This document shows positions 1 through 9,464 of a stretch of DNA of 64,000 bases, in pieces; position 1 is the first letter of the stretch, and each line of letters starts with the position of its first letter. Both the position numbers and the translations under genes were made by a program. Source of the DNA: Trichomonas vaginalis G3 (taxonomy: Eukaryota; Parabasalia; Trichomonadida; Trichomonadidae); contig NC_067205.1 in the NCBI RefSeq assembly GCF_026262505.1, positions 20,519,645 to 20,583,644 of the forward strand, in the 5' to 3' direction. The notes under the pieces were generated by a model, which did no database searches, was not told where the DNA came from, and saw only the letters and a program-made list of their open reading frames with translations.

Positions 1-276
1 TAAATCCTGAATACATAAAACATTTATTTAAAAAGGAAGACTGTGAATTATTAAACGTTAATGAATATGAAAATGCTAAATCAAAATTGAATATAATATA
101 TTGGAAGTGATGAAAGGTGTAAAGATAAAGATAAAGTTTATTCAGTTTCATATAATAACTGGCACACGTTAGGGATAAGAAAACATTTAGGAGATTATGG
201 TAAAAGTTCTGAATTCTTTAAATCTAGTATGTACGAGAGAGTAAAAGAAATTAGAAATAATTATTTTCATGAATGA
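1..276 (+). pseudogene. Left-TIR copy of the duplicated-domain TIR gene, broken
   Basis: This is the 3' part of the gene whose intact copy lies in the right TIR (15,765-16,355, minus strand). Around 85-115 the left copy differs by several small indels, which break the reading frame in the second repeat domain. The last codons (stop at 274-276) match the right copy. The 5' half lies outside the window. Confidence 0.8.
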
Positions 277-331
277 AAAATAAACTTTAAAAATTCATGT
301 CTTACATTTTTTGAATAATTTATTTTTTTAA
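1..331. repeat. Left terminal inverted repeat of Maverick A (partial)
   Basis: Bases 1-331 are the near-identical reverse complement of about 15,711-16,045, including the end of the TIR gene and the run of Ts just outside it. The repeat starts before the window, so only its inner part is visible. Small indels separate the two copies around 85-115. Confidence 0.92.
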
Positions 332-342
332 TTCGTAAGAAA

Positions 343-822
343 ATGAGTGGATCAAGATTCGTAACCGTCAATCAATTAATGGATGCTCTTTCACCAATTC
401 TTGAAAATGTTAAACAAGTAGATGTTTATTTCGATGATTATGTAGAAAGTATATATTATAAAGGTAAGTTTAATATTAAACCTATTGCTTTTGCATTTGA
501 TAATAAATTAATTGAAAATGCAAAAATTTGGGAATTAATTCCGAATATTGAATTTATAACAAATATTAATGATAAATGGTTTAAACGAATTCCAACCACA
601 AAAGTTCTTTGTAAATTAATGATCAAAACTGAGGAAAAAGAATTTAACGGGTTTAAATATCATCCAAATAAAGTTTCAGAACTAGAAAATGAAAAACTTC
701 AGAAAAAATTAAACGATAGACTTTCAAATGATCGTATTGAAAAAATAAATAAACTAACAGAAGTTGCATTTAATAATGAAATATTTGATGAATATAACCT
801 TGAACTCAGTGATGGACTTTAA
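343..822 (+). CDS. Unrecognised Maverick A protein, 159 aa
   Basis: I do not recognise this protein. It is intact from ATG to stop, lysine- and asparagine-rich, without a signal peptide or membrane segment. The N-terminal 100 residues look globular (mixed beta/alpha) and residues 105-150 look like a charged helix. It starts 12 bases inside the TIR boundary, after the T-rich block shared by the genes of this element. The final Gly-Leu-stop is encoded inside a GC-rich palindrome (about 815-870) unlike the surrounding AT-rich sequence, so the original C terminus may have been longer. Confidence 0.7.
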   Translation: MSGSRFVTVNQLMDALSPILENVKQVDVYFDDYVESIYYKGKFNIKPIAFAFDNKLIENAKIWELIPNIEFITNINDKWFKRIPTTKVLCKLMIKTEEKEFNGFKYHPNKVSELENEKLQKKLNDRLSNDRIEKINKLTEVAFNNEIFDEYNLELSDGL

Positions 823-872
823 GTCCTGGGCACTTTGTGCCTTGGGCTTTAAGGACCCGGGCTCAACGAGTC
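811..872. other. GC-rich palindromic cluster between convergent ORF ends
   Basis: In DNA of about 25% GC, this 60-bp patch holds a GGACTT-T-AAGTCC palindrome (814-826), a GGCAC-TTT-GTGCC hairpin (829-841) and CCCGGG (857-862). It supplies the stop codon of the plus-strand ORF ending at 822 and of the minus-strand ORF ending at 849. It could act as a bidirectional 3' end structure or be a small insertion; the sequence does not decide. Confidence 0.6.
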
Positions 873-1037
873 ATGATTTATGATATCAATTATTTGATTC
901 ATTCGCTCTTCAATAATTTCTATTCTTTTTGTTAAATCATCTATTTTCATTAATGAGGTGATTCTTGATTGAGGAATAGATTTCAAACTAACCACTCCTT
1001 TTATTTTTGAAATTTTGAATCCATCAACTTTAAACAT
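849..1037 (-). CDS. Small unrecognised ORF, 62 aa
   Basis: The ORF reads from an ATG at 1037 (a longer version would need a TTG start) to a stop inside the GC-rich palindromic cluster. The product begins MFKVDGFK and ends in a charged, probably helical segment with a Ser-Pro-Gly-Pro end that comes from the cluster. It follows directly after the remains of another small gene on the same strand and has no T-rich leader of its own. It may be the displaced 3' part of that gene. Confidence 0.4.
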   Translation of the reverse strand: MFKVDGFKISKIKGVVSLKSIPQSRITSLMKIDDLTKRIEIIEERMNQIIDIINHDSLSPGP

Positions 1038-1042
1038 TTTAT

Positions 1043-1227
1043 TCAATTTACATGTGTCAATTCTTCAAATAATTTTTTATTGTTAGCATAATAGTCATTA
1101 AATTCTTCAACAGATGAAAAAATTTTATTTCAGTAATTGGTTTAACAACGTTTATTTTTTGTTGAACATTTTCACTTTCATTTATTTCTTCCTCCTTTGT
1201 TTCATTTATTTTTAAAATCGGTTTCAT
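1043..1227 (-). pseudogene. Small Maverick A gene with one frameshift
   Basis: An ATG at 1227 follows the usual leader of this element (TTTTTATTTAATGATAA). The frame is open for about 35 codons; a second frame, from a run of six Ts on the minus strand (near 1115-1120), continues with acidic and aromatic residues to a stop at 1043-1045. The length (185 bp) is one base short of a whole number of codons, which fits a single-base deletion in the homopolymer. The product would be about 61 aa and has no recognised family. Confidence 0.5.
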
Positions 1228-1292
1228 TTATCATTAAATAAAAATTAGAATATAAGTGATGAATATATTTTTTAATTAATATTAAATCAGAA

Positions 1293-1528
1293 ATGGCGGC
1301 AGGATTCTTTAAAAATTATGGGATGGAATTAAGAAAGCTGCAGGTTGGGTTTATAAAAAGGTTATTAAACCTGTTGCAAACTTTTTGGCACCAGTAGCGA
1401 AAACGGCAGGAACTATCATAGGTGGCGTATTAGGTACTAAAGCAGGTAATCCGGCGATGGGAGCACAAGCAGGTAACGCAGTTGGTGGAATTGCTGAAGG
1501 AATACTTAATAAAATAGGAGGTGGTTAG
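1293..1528 (+). pseudogene. Small amphipathic, glycine-rich virion-like protein, frameshifted
   Basis: The start (MAAGFFKK) is the same as that of the intact minus-strand gene at 1,553-1,768. After codon 8 the frame must shift by one base, near the A run at 1311-1316. It then continues with Trp-Lys-Val amphipathic sequence, a long Gly/Ala-rich hydrophobic stretch and a stop at 1526-1528. The layout (cationic amphipathic N terminus plus hydrophobic glycine-rich part) resembles small membrane-active virion proteins such as adenovirus pVI in character only; I see no homology. It is unusual as one of a back-to-back pair of related genes. Confidence 0.6.
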
Positions 1529-1552
1529 TGGAAAAATAAATAAATATTATTT

Positions 1553-1768
1553 TTATCTTAGTATTGGTTGAAGTCTTTGATAAACTTTTTCTCCTTTATT
1601 TAAAATTTCTCTTATTGGGGCAGCTTTTGGTGTTATTGATTCAGCAACGTCACTAATTGCTTCTTTATTCTTAAATATCCAATTTGCTCCTTTCTTCATT
1701 GTTTCCCAAACTTTATGCGCTCCTCTTTTTACTCTATCCCACAGTTTCTTAAAGAATCCTGCAGCCAT
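1553..1768 (-). CDS. Small cationic amphipathic virion-like protein, 71 aa
   Basis: Intact ORF with ATG at 1768. The product is Lys/Arg/Trp-rich for residues 1-36 (FFKKLWDRVKRG, then WETMKKGANWIFK), which makes a strong amphipathic helix, followed by a more neutral tail. It shares its first eight residues with the frameshifted gene at 1,293-1,528, and Maverick B has similar small proteins at 55,958-56,201 and 59,279-59,680. By analogy it may be a minor virion or membrane-active protein next to the capsid gene; this is inference. Confidence 0.6.
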   Translation of the reverse strand: MAAGFFKKLWDRVKRGAHKVWETMKKGANWIFKNKEAISDVAESITPKAAPIREILNKGEKVYQRLQPILR

Positions 1769-1838
1769 AGTTGATTATTTCATTAAAATTAAAAAATTCA
1801 TTTTCATCTTTTAATTTTGATTTTTTATTTAATAATAA

Positions 1839-3479
1839 ATGACGACTAACTATTTAGTGCCAAACACCAAACCGATTAATGGAAATGTGTTTCATTCATT
1901 CGAAAAGATAAATGAAATATTCGCAAAGAATGATGGAAGAAGATATTATAGAGAACTTGAAAGTTCATGCTATGACTCTGATGCTCCATATTTTGATGAT
2001 AAACAAACTCATTTAAGAATTACAAATCCGGCTCATGATGTGAACCAATTAGGTGACACATATATTAAACGCAAAGTTAAGAGCAACTCTAGTTTCAAAT
2101 AAAGCTTTCACATGTGATGCCGCTTTTAAATGCATGCGTTTATTCGTTGGTTACAAATCATCAAATCAAAGCTTTAAACAATTAGAAGTAGAAACTGAAA
2201 GAGGTGATGCTGGTTATCTTCAATGGATTGTGCCCGTGAATCTTTCGCATTTGCAACATATAAACCAAAATCAGAAAGGAAAGTTAAAAAGTTTGTTCAT
2301 TCGTTATATAATAATGTTCAAAAATATGATAACTCAGTATGTGGTAAATATATTGACCCTTCAGAAGTTTTCAAGAAAGCAAATGAAGAAGTTGATATCA
2401 CTTTTGATATGATTATTCCGGTAAATGATTTGTTAGCATTTCAGGCGTTCGATGATTATCCTAAATCATTTGGTGAAATCATTCTTAAATATTATGTTTT
2501 CAGGGATACTTTAGTATTTTGTCAGGTTGACCCGTTAAGAGTTGCTGATTTACAAAATTATGTTTATGAAAAGATAACTGATGAAAATTATGAAAAGATT
2601 ATGAATCATGTTTATAAATATGATCGCAAATTCCAACAAATCGGACTTCCTGCCAAAATTAATTACAAGCTTAGCCGCTACATCTGCTGACGCAACAGTT
2701 GAAGACGTTATTATTTCATGCACAAAGATGGAAGTTTTAGAGGATAAATGCATTACACCAGGATACGGTTTAATTGAAGAATCAGTTAAAGCAATACCAC
2801 GTTTATTTAGTAAGGAAGATCCATTCATGATTCCAGCTCAACATATTGACGTTCGTTCACTAAATGGAGGTTGCATCACTCCTGAAGGTATCAGCTCAGA
2901 TTTCTCATACGCTCTTCATAATGTTACAGATGTTGTGTTAACATTTCCGAAGAATGCAATGCAAAGAACAGTTTTAGAAAATCCAATGCTTCGAGGTCTT
3001 CAGGTCACTATAGATTCCAGAAACTTCCCCGATCAAGCGATGACCACAGTGGGTGACATATTCTTTACACGTATGCTTCAAGCTTCTGATTTAGATGGGT
3101 GAATGAATGCACGGAAGAATACGAGGACTCATTAACTAGACCACTGAATGCAGATGATGGCACGCCATTAGCTAGAACATGGAAAGACCAAACTTCATTC
3201 TTATGCACTATTCCAGTTCAACGTGATGGAGCGGGTATATTCTTTGATGGATTAGAAACTTTCAACTCACAAGTTACAGTACAAGTGAAAGCTTATCCAA
3301 TCATTCAGGGTGAAAATGACACTTACTGTTCAAAGGTGACAAATCCTCCTCAGGTTTGGTTTACTAGGACTACATATTGGACATGGACACCGGATGAAGG
3401 TTTGAAATATCATCCAACAGGTACACCACCACAGTATAGAAGTTCATATGATGAAATATTGATGAATAGAAATGTTTAA
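1839..3479 (+). pseudogene. Probable major capsid protein gene of Maverick A, about 545 codons, four frameshifts
   Basis: Five consecutive ORFs alternate between two frames (breaks near 2,070-2,100, 2,220-2,260, 2,640-2,690 and 3,080-3,102), and together they form one continuous coding region with no large loss. Total length, position next to the packaging ATPase, and beta-rich composition fit the double-jelly-roll major capsid protein of Polintons. The region around 2,940-3,060 (FPKNAMQRTV, then NPMLRGLQ and DSRNFPDQ) has the look of the second jelly roll. The call rests on position, size and general pattern rather than a diagnostic motif. The start at 1839 follows a typical T-rich leader. 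All breaks are small indels, so recent decay and assembly indels are both possible. Confidence 0.6.
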
Positions 3480-3503
3480 AATTATAAATTTATTTTTGAT
3501 TAA

Positions 3504-4328
3504 ATGGATTTAAATTCATCCACTCCTTATGAAGAATTAACAGATGTATATAATACATACGTAGATGATATGATTAATGAAGCATTGAGTGATAATAGAA
3601 ATGCTCTATCTAAGGAAAAATTAATGAAAATTCCATATTCTGAATGTTACTTAAATTCAATCACTGCAGCAATTGGTAAACAAAATAAAGGTAAAACATT
3701 AACAATATTAAAACAAATTATCATTATTGCTAACACTTCACCCCATTCACATGTGTTAATTTATATCAACCGTTCAGGTTCACCTTCAGATAATACATTT
3801 GAATCTTTAAAGCATTTAATCAAAATTCCAATTATTTATTTATCACAAGAAGAAGCAGAAGATTATTTAAAAAACTTTTTAATGTATAAAAAGAATTATA
3901 TAATACAATCAAGAAGCAAGGATTAGAGGATAAAATTATTGATAAACAACGGGATGAATTATTTGAAACACTTTCTATTTCAAATTTTGATAAAGAATTT
4001 TTGCATTCATCATTTTTCTAGATGATGCAGTGAAATCAAAACTAATAACAAATGAGAAATCATATTTTAATCAGTTATTAACTCAATGTCGACATATTCA
4101 ATGTTCATTCTTTATGGCTGTTCAATATTTCAAAGCATTAAGCACAAACATTAAATCAAATCTATCAACACTTTTCATTTTCAGTGGGTTTAGTCGTCAA
4201 CAGTTGAAATGCTTTATCAAGTGAATTTACCAATGAGCATTAATGAACTTTACACACAATATCAGCAATTAGGTGAACATGGAAAAATAATAGTTGATTT
4301 AAATAAAGGAAGTGTTAAATTTGATTAA
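3504..4328 (+). pseudogene. A32-like DNA-packaging ATPase, frameshifted
   Basis: The first ORF (3,504-3,926) contains a Walker A loop, GKQNKGKT, near residues 58-65. After breaks near 3,905-3,925 and 4,015-4,020, the Walker B segment FLDDAV appears at about 4,017-4,035. A further break near 4,200 leads to the natural end at 4326-4328. The order Walker A, a beta-rich linker, Walker B and a C-terminal Gln/Arg-rich segment, with a total of about 275 codons, matches FtsK/HerA-type packaging ATPases of Polintons and related viruses, which pump the genome into capsids. It lies 24 bp after the capsid candidate, the usual morphogenesis cluster. Confidence 0.8.
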
Positions 4329-4368
4329 CTTTTTATAATTAATTTTTATTTTTTATTTATAATTAAAC

Positions 4369-5268
4369 ATGACAGAAATAGCAAATCTTCTACAGGTTCC
4401 ATTAAAACAAGGAACAAACAAAAGGGGTGCATATAATAGAACCATGAAAGTTCCAGACGGAATGAAAGAATTAGTTCACATTGTTGCTGGTCTTCAAAAA
4501 GATGTTAAACAAATGAGAAATGTTTTAACATTACCAGAAGCTCAAGCATATGCCAAACGTCATGGTCCAAATTGGGAAGCACACGAAGCAGACATTACGG
4601 GTCCAAATGGAAAACCTGATGGTATAAATGAAGTTTTCGTTACTGATGGTCAAGGTAATATTAAAGTCATAAATGGTTACAAATTAACTGTATCTGATTA
4701 TCCTAAACGTAAAGCATATAATGAACATTATCCTATGCAATTTGATGAAAATGGAAAAGCTGTTAAACAATACATTGGAGAAGGCGAAAATGGTCCAATT
4801 AATTCATACCGTCATAATCCATATTCTTATTTCAATGAAGAATTAAACGCTATTGAAGAGGGACCGGATGGATTACCACGATATGTTAATCAGTTTGATG
4901 GTCAATATACAAATTTGAGACCTGAAATTCCAGCTAAGAAATTCTTTAAAGTTGCTTTATTCGATCCAGTTTTCGCAAATGTTAAAGATGAACTTAAACA
5001 GCAATTCCAACCAATTATAGTAGCAAGAATTGCATCAGGTGCTTTATCTCAAGCATTCAAAGATTTAATTAAGAAACCATTATATCAGCAACGAGGTTTA
5101 ACTTATGATTTAGTTAAGGAATCAGATAAAAGAAAATTTGAGAAATCAGTTGATTATAAGAATGCAATTAATGAATATATTAGGTCTATTAATTTCGATG
5201 AAAATGCTAAAAATCAACTTCATGAACAAATACAGGGAATAATAGATTCAAAAGTTCCAGCAAAATAA
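4369..5268 (+). CDS. Unrecognised Maverick A protein, 299 aa
   Basis: Intact and one of the better preserved genes of this element. I cannot assign a family. Residues 1-60 are basic and contain a short helical segment ([16 protein letters not shown]); residues 60-190 are rich in Gly, Asn, Pro and Tyr and look like beta or extended structure; residues 195-299 are helical and Lys/Glu-rich. There is no signal peptide or membrane segment. It sits directly after the capsid and ATPase genes and has the standard T-rich leader, so a structural or assembly role is plausible but not shown. Confidence 0.75.
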   Translation: MTEIANLLQVPLKQGTNKRGAYNRTMKVPDGMKELVHIVAGLQKDVKQMRNVLTLPEAQAYAKRHGPNWEAHEADITGPNGKPDGINEVFVTDGQGNIKVINGYKLTVSDYPKRKAYNEHYPMQFDENGKAVKQYIGEGENGPINSYRHNPYSYFNEELNAIEEGPDGLPRYVNQFDGQYTNLRPEIPAKKFFKVALFDPVFANVKDELKQQFQPIIVARIASGALSQAFKDLIKKPLYQQRGLTYDLVKESDKRKFEKSVDYKNAINEYIRSINFDENAKNQLHEQIQGIIDSKVPAK

Positions 5269-5300
5269 AAGTTTAAATATATTTTTTTATTCGAATATAA

Positions 5301-6002
5301 ATGAGAAGACGTTTCACAAGTCAAAAGAACACAAACGCAAAAGCAGAGATTACGGTTGGTTATAACGTAAATGATGATAAATCACGAATTATTCAAAATG
5401 TTAAAGTTAATGTTAGCCCTGAATTAACAAGGTCAGCAACTCAACCAAATTTATTAACTCGTGACTTACCAAAGAATGAGGAGAATGAAGAAAACCATGA
5501 GAATGGAGACCCAATCATTTTATCTGAACCCGGTAAAGAACCTGTTGAAATCCCCACATATCCAACATACCCCCCACCTCTTTCATCAAACATCGAGAAC
5601 TCAGGAATCTACGATTACAGTCGCAATGCGCCATATAAAATAGACATTAATTCAGAATTAATGAAAATTTACCGTGATATAATAACTAATAATTATGATT
5701 CAATAATAAATTTAATTGATCAATCCGGTTTAATTATTTTACCTTATGAATCATTAATTCACATTATCGCCATTCTTTGTGATGTTCAGGATTCAGACGT
5801 TAAGATTCAATTTTTCATAGATGATGAGGTTTCATGCTGCGGAACTGTTGCAAAAATAAATCCTATAAAGGATATTAGCACAATTAAGATATCAAAGAAC
5901 GGAACAACAACTGAACTTCATTTAACTTATAATGATATTTATAATAAAATAGTTGATGAATATAAAATATCACTTGAAAAATTCTTTGTTAAGGCCATTT
6001 AA
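5301..6002 (+). CDS. Unrecognised Maverick A protein with Pro/Tyr-rich linker, 233 aa
   Basis: The protein has a basic N terminus (MRRRF), a disordered acidic stretch around residues 55-70, a Pro-Thr-Tyr linker (PTYPTYPPP) near residues 83-91, and a C-terminal domain of about 110 residues with predicted alpha/beta content. The linker resembles proline-rich late-domain-like motifs by eye only. The gene overlaps the convergent gene at 5,999-6,352 by four bases at the stop codons. Function unknown. Confidence 0.7.
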   Translation: MRRRFTSQKNTNAKAEITVGYNVNDDKSRIIQNVKVNVSPELTRSATQPNLLTRDLPKNEENEENHENGDPIILSEPGKEPVEIPTYPTYPPPLSSNIENSGIYDYSRNAPYKIDINSELMKIYRDIITNNYDSIINLIDQSGLIILPYESLIHIIAILCDVQDSDVKIQFFIDDEVSCCGTVAKINPIKDISTIKISKNGTTTELHLTYNDIYNKIVDEYKISLEKFFVKAI

Positions 6003-6352
6003 TATTCAAGCATTAACATTATTGAATAATAATCCTTTGAATCATAATCAATAATAATTGACCTTTCACCAGTTTCTATCGTTTGTTTTATTTCTTTTTG
6101 TTTCCCACTATCTGGATCGGTCATTGTAATTGTTTTTGTTATAGTATCAGCTTTATCTTTAACTTCAATCTTTTTTCCATCAGGATATTTAAACCAAAAT
6201 TCCAAAAATTCGATATTGTCAATCTGTTCATATTTTAATCTATCAATTACATTTTTAATACCATCTGAAAATCTTATGAAATGGTCATTATATGGGTTTG
6301 ATTGAACTAAATTTGAATGAAGTGAAATATAACCCGATGATGAATATGACAT
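5999..6352 (-). CDS. Unrecognised Maverick A protein, 117 aa
   Basis: Intact minus-strand gene with ATG at 6352; its stop overlaps the end of the plus-strand gene before it. The Ser-rich N terminus (MSYSSSGYI) is followed by a likely beta-rich domain with a Phe-Trp-Phe-x-x-x-Asp-Gly segment near residues 52-59, and a Thr/Lys-rich middle. The Trp-x-x-x-x-Asp-Gly look recurs in the remnant at 6,792-7,235, but it is too short to claim relationship. Function unknown. Confidence 0.6.
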   Translation of the reverse strand: MSYSSSGYISLHSNLVQSNPYNDHFIRFSDGIKNVIDRLKYEQIDNIEFLEFWFKYPDGKKIEVKDKADTITKTITMTDPDSGKQKEIKQTIETGERSIIIDYDSKDYYSIMLMLEY

Positions 6353-6497
6353 TGACTCATATTTCTGAAAACACTAAAATTTATAACATGAATGAATTTC
6401 TTATTCGTTGAATTTATGAATTCTTGAGGTAATCTTATTCTAGTTTTATTTATCACTGGAAAATAACGCTTTACCATATTTTTAATCGTAATAAAAA

Positions 6498-6770
6498 ATG
6501 TCAATTATCAATATTATTTCGAATAATAGCTGTGAATTAAATTTAACAGTTAGCGGAATTTATAATGTTACTCTCGTTTCTGTGAGTGGTAAATTTAATC
6601 CCATTCTTTTAGACCCTTCAGATTATATATCATTTATTAAAGATGACCTTGAAAAAACGTATGATATGTATATAAATAATGTGATAACGAAATGGGATAT
6701 TAACATGATTTTAAGTTATTTAAATGATCATTTATCGTATGGTATGAAGAAAATTTTAATCAAAACCTGA
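6498..6770 (+). CDS. Unrecognised small Maverick A protein, 90 aa, possibly frameshifted at its end
   Basis: Starts after a T-rich leader (CATATTTTTAATCG). The product is beta-like and Asn-rich. Near its end another frame stays open for ten residues (KPDKLFELDK) to a stop at about 6,793, so a one-base indel near 6,760 may have changed the C terminus. Directly downstream lies a second reading frame with no start codon (6,792-7,235); both could be parts of one older gene. No family recognised. Confidence 0.5.
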   Translation: MSIINIISNNSCELNLTVSGIYNVTLVSVSGKFNPILLDPSDYISFIKDDLEKTYDMYINNVITKWDINMILSYLNDHLSYGMKKILIKT

Positions 6771-6791
6771 TAAACTTTTTGAACTTGATAA

Positions 6792-7235
6792 ATAAATAAC
6801 CTTATTAAATTTCCGCTGAAAATTAAATTTTGTACTCCTCATCTTCGTTCATTGTTGGGGATATTAAATTTTGAAAAAGATGTTGGGGATGTGTTGTATT
6901 CTGACACTGGTTCCAATTTCATTTTAATCAAATGTGATAAAGTTAATACCCCAATGAGATTTTCACATCAAACATTAGACCCTAACTCTTACCCATCAAT
7001 ACAAAACATTTTATCCATCAACTTAAACATATTTTCTTTATCATATCCGTTTCAATTATCCGGGAATTCATTTATTCTTCATTCAAAAGATTTATCAAAT
7101 ATTAAATTTAGAATAACTGACCTATTTGATTGTGATTTAGAATTCATGAATGAAATATTATGGCAATTTCAAATACATTTATTATCACAAATGGCTTCTT
7201 TAATGAAATTCATAAACATCTCAATTTTTGAGTAA
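6792..7235 (+). pseudogene. Remnant of a minor structural protein-like gene, no start codon
   Basis: The frame is open from 6,792 to 7,235 but has no ATG in its first part (the longest version uses TTG). The translation has a run of beta-strand-like segments and, near 7,110-7,130, FRITDLFDCDLEF, which resembles the Phe-x-x-Thr-Asp-x-x-x-x-x-Leu segment often seen in small structural proteins of Polinton-like viruses. Its end overlaps, on the opposite strand, the broken end of the primase gene, so a rearrangement breakpoint lies near 7,165-7,240. The family assignment is tentative. Confidence 0.4.
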
Positions 7236-8605
7236 TCAGGCTTTTCAAGAATGTTGTATTTATAACCATGAAACGTTGAGAAAACATCGGGGGAATCAGA
7301 TTTAAAGCAAACACCCTTAACGGTTAATGAGGATAATTGATTTAGTAGTACATCCCATGCTGTTATTGTTTTACCTTCTTCTTTAAATAATTTAATCATT
7401 TTGAGTGACTCTTTCATGTTTGATTGAAGAACAAATGATATTTGATTCATTTTGTCGTGTATGTTGTAATCTTTCTGAATGAAATATTTATTTCCACAAT
7501 CTACAAAACGGATTACACGTGATAAATCCTCAATTACTTCAGAACTGTTTTTATACTGATGATTTTCAGCCTTGCGTCTAATATCTGTTATCAAAAACGA
7601 GTCGTCAAGTTTGATATCAAATGTTATTTTTGGCTTACGTAATAAAGGTAAAACATATTCATCATAATATTCCTTTTGATATAGTTTTAGAATCTTCACC
7701 AAAACAAATGGAGAAGTCATTAAATGTGCATATCTATTACGTGCTTTTTCAAAATTACTTTTTGCATTTTCAGTTAAATTGCAGAAGTTATAAACGTTAT
7801 CGTATGCTTCATTAATTAAATGATTAGGTAACGAATTAATAGCTTGAAACAGTGTGAATAATGTAACTTCTTTTTCTAAATTCATGTTTCCACCGTCATT
7901 ATGTACTTCAAAATCACAGATGCCATCAACTATGCTCTGGGCAAGTTTATCGTCAATGTTTACATCTTTGTTTTCATTCATGATAGTCTTTATTTCTTCG
8001 TTCTTCTGTTCAACTCTTACCTTAATATTCAAATCATTTAATATATCATTCACTGTTCTGGTTAATGTTGAATCATAACTTCCACGAATGAATGAGTATG
8101 TATTGATTGGTTCTGTTGCATTCTTGCGAACTCTTGAATCAGCCATAACTACTAAAGAACGCTTTGAATCATCCATTGAAGTCATTATATCAATATCATA
8201 ATCATTGCAGGAATAACATTTAATCATTCTGTTCGAGGTTGAATAGAAGAAATTAGTGTTGCAATAAATGTGAAGACCTCCTGAAGCGGTTTTAACGATA
8301 ACATCTTTATCCGAAAGTTTTGATAAAATGTCTTTTCTAACTGTTTCTTTAAGTTCATCATTGTATGATTTATTGATATCAACATCTATAATCGTTAAAT
8401 TTGAAATTTTATTTACTAATAAAGCCATACCAGTTTTCCTTCCTCTTCCTCCATCGTGTTTGAGGTAGTTATGTAAATCAATCTTGTTTTCACCAATTCT
8501 TTCGTTGAGGGTTTTAGTTTCTGCCACAACTAATTCCTCAGCTAATGAATCAATGATATTTTCATCAGAAACGATATAGTTGTTGCTGTTGTTTGTTGCT
8601 GTCAT
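7169..8605 (-). pseudogene. Archaeo-eukaryotic primase (PrimPol) with truncated D5-like SF3 helicase region, 478 aa
   Basis: Residues 60-160 show AEP primase features: Asp-Val-Asp (74-76) in a hydrophobic strand, SGGLHIY (108-114) carrying the nucleotide-binding Ser-x-His-like element, and DYDIDI (135-140). The middle is helical. The last 60 residues (VFSTFHGYKY, then FMNFIKEAICDN) correspond to the segment that comes just before the Walker A motif in D5-type SF3 helicases, but the frame then stops, and no GxxGxGK motif follows on this strand. The ATP-driven helicase part has therefore been lost, at a breakpoint near 7,165-7,240. It would prime or extend DNA during element replication. The start at 8605 follows a typical leader. 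Confidence 0.75.
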
Positions 8606-8670
8606 TTATATAGGAATAAAAAAATAAAAACAATTTTAAAACTAACTTTATTTTTGGACTGCATCATATT

Positions 8671-8890
8671 TCCTATGTTGTTGTCAAAATGTCATGTTGT
8701 CACATTTTTTCAGAGAAGTTAAATGACCTGGTAGCACATGGTAACATGGTAGCACCTTCGGTTATTCAAAAATAAGTCATAACTGCCTTCCTCCTATGTT
8801 GTTGTCAAAATGTCATGTTGTCACATTTTTTCATAGAAGTTAAATGACCTGGTAGCACATGGTAACATGGTAGCACCTTCGGTTATTCAA
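8671..8890. repeat. Two 99-bp direct repeats in the central divergent intergenic region
   Basis: Bases 8,671-8,769 and 8,792-8,890 are nearly identical (a period of 121 bp). Each copy holds TGTTGTCAAAATGTCATGTTG and an inner near-dyad GGTAGCACATGG / ACATGGTAGCACC. The pair lies between the divergently transcribed primase gene (minus) and the small gene at 8,966 (plus). It may be a control region or a replication site; nothing else in the sequence decides this. Confidence 0.85.
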
Positions 8891-8965
8891 TAATTAATTA
8901 TTTTTGAATAACCTAAAAACATTAACGATAAAATAAGTGATAACAAATTTTTATTTTTATCATAA

Positions 8966-9130
8966 ATGAATACCCCACAAGCTCAAAATTTACCACGAAT
9001 CATAACAAGGGAGGAAATGATAAAAATGATGCAAGAACATGTTAAAAATAACAAACCACTAAAATTGAGAAAATGTGGTTATGCAGTAATGATGGAAAGA
9101 GAGATGTTGTCGAAGAGGAATAAAAATTAA
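8966..9130 (+). CDS. Small unrecognised Maverick A protein, 54 aa
   Basis: The ATG at 8966 follows the standard leader TTTTTATTTTTATCATAA. The product is Met/Lys-rich, starts MNTPQAQNLPR and then looks helical. The stop overlaps the end of the convergent gene at 9,127-9,390 by four bases, the same tail-to-tail overlap seen at 5,999-6,002. No family recognised. Confidence 0.6.
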   Translation: MNTPQAQNLPRIITREEMIKMMQEHVKNNKPLKLRKCGYAVMMEREMLSKRNKN

Positions 9131-9390
9131 ATTTGGATTGAGTTTAAAAATTCATCTTTATTAAATTCATCTCTTCCAATCAATTTATTTATTCTATTAA
9201 ATTCTTTTATTTTTGCTTCACTCAGTTTAAGGATTGAACGATAAGTTTCTAATTTTTCGATTATTTCTTTATCATTTTCAACCCCACTGCATTGCGACTT
9301 CTTTTTGTAATAGCATATTTTTGATTTAATTCTGTTTAGTTTCTTTTTATATTCATTGTCTGGACTCTTGACTGCTTTGTTGTCACTCAT
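9127..9390 (-). CDS. Small charged helical Maverick A protein, 87 aa
   Basis: Intact with ATG at 9390 after the leader TTTTTTTATTTCGTAAGAA. The product is Lys/Glu-rich and probably a helical hairpin (residues 14-70), with two Cys (26 and 34) that do not form a recognisable zinc site. It lies between the central repeats and the integrase. Function unknown. Confidence 0.6.
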   Translation of the reverse strand: MSDNKAVKSPDNEYKKKLNRIKSKICYYKKKSQCSGVENDKEIIEKLETYRSILKLSEAKIKEFNRINKLIGRDEFNKDEFLNSIQI

Positions 9391-9464
9391 TTCTTACGAA
9401 ATAAAAAAATTAAATATTATTTAAATATAATGGAGTAATAAAATAAATCGGAATTTCTATTAAT

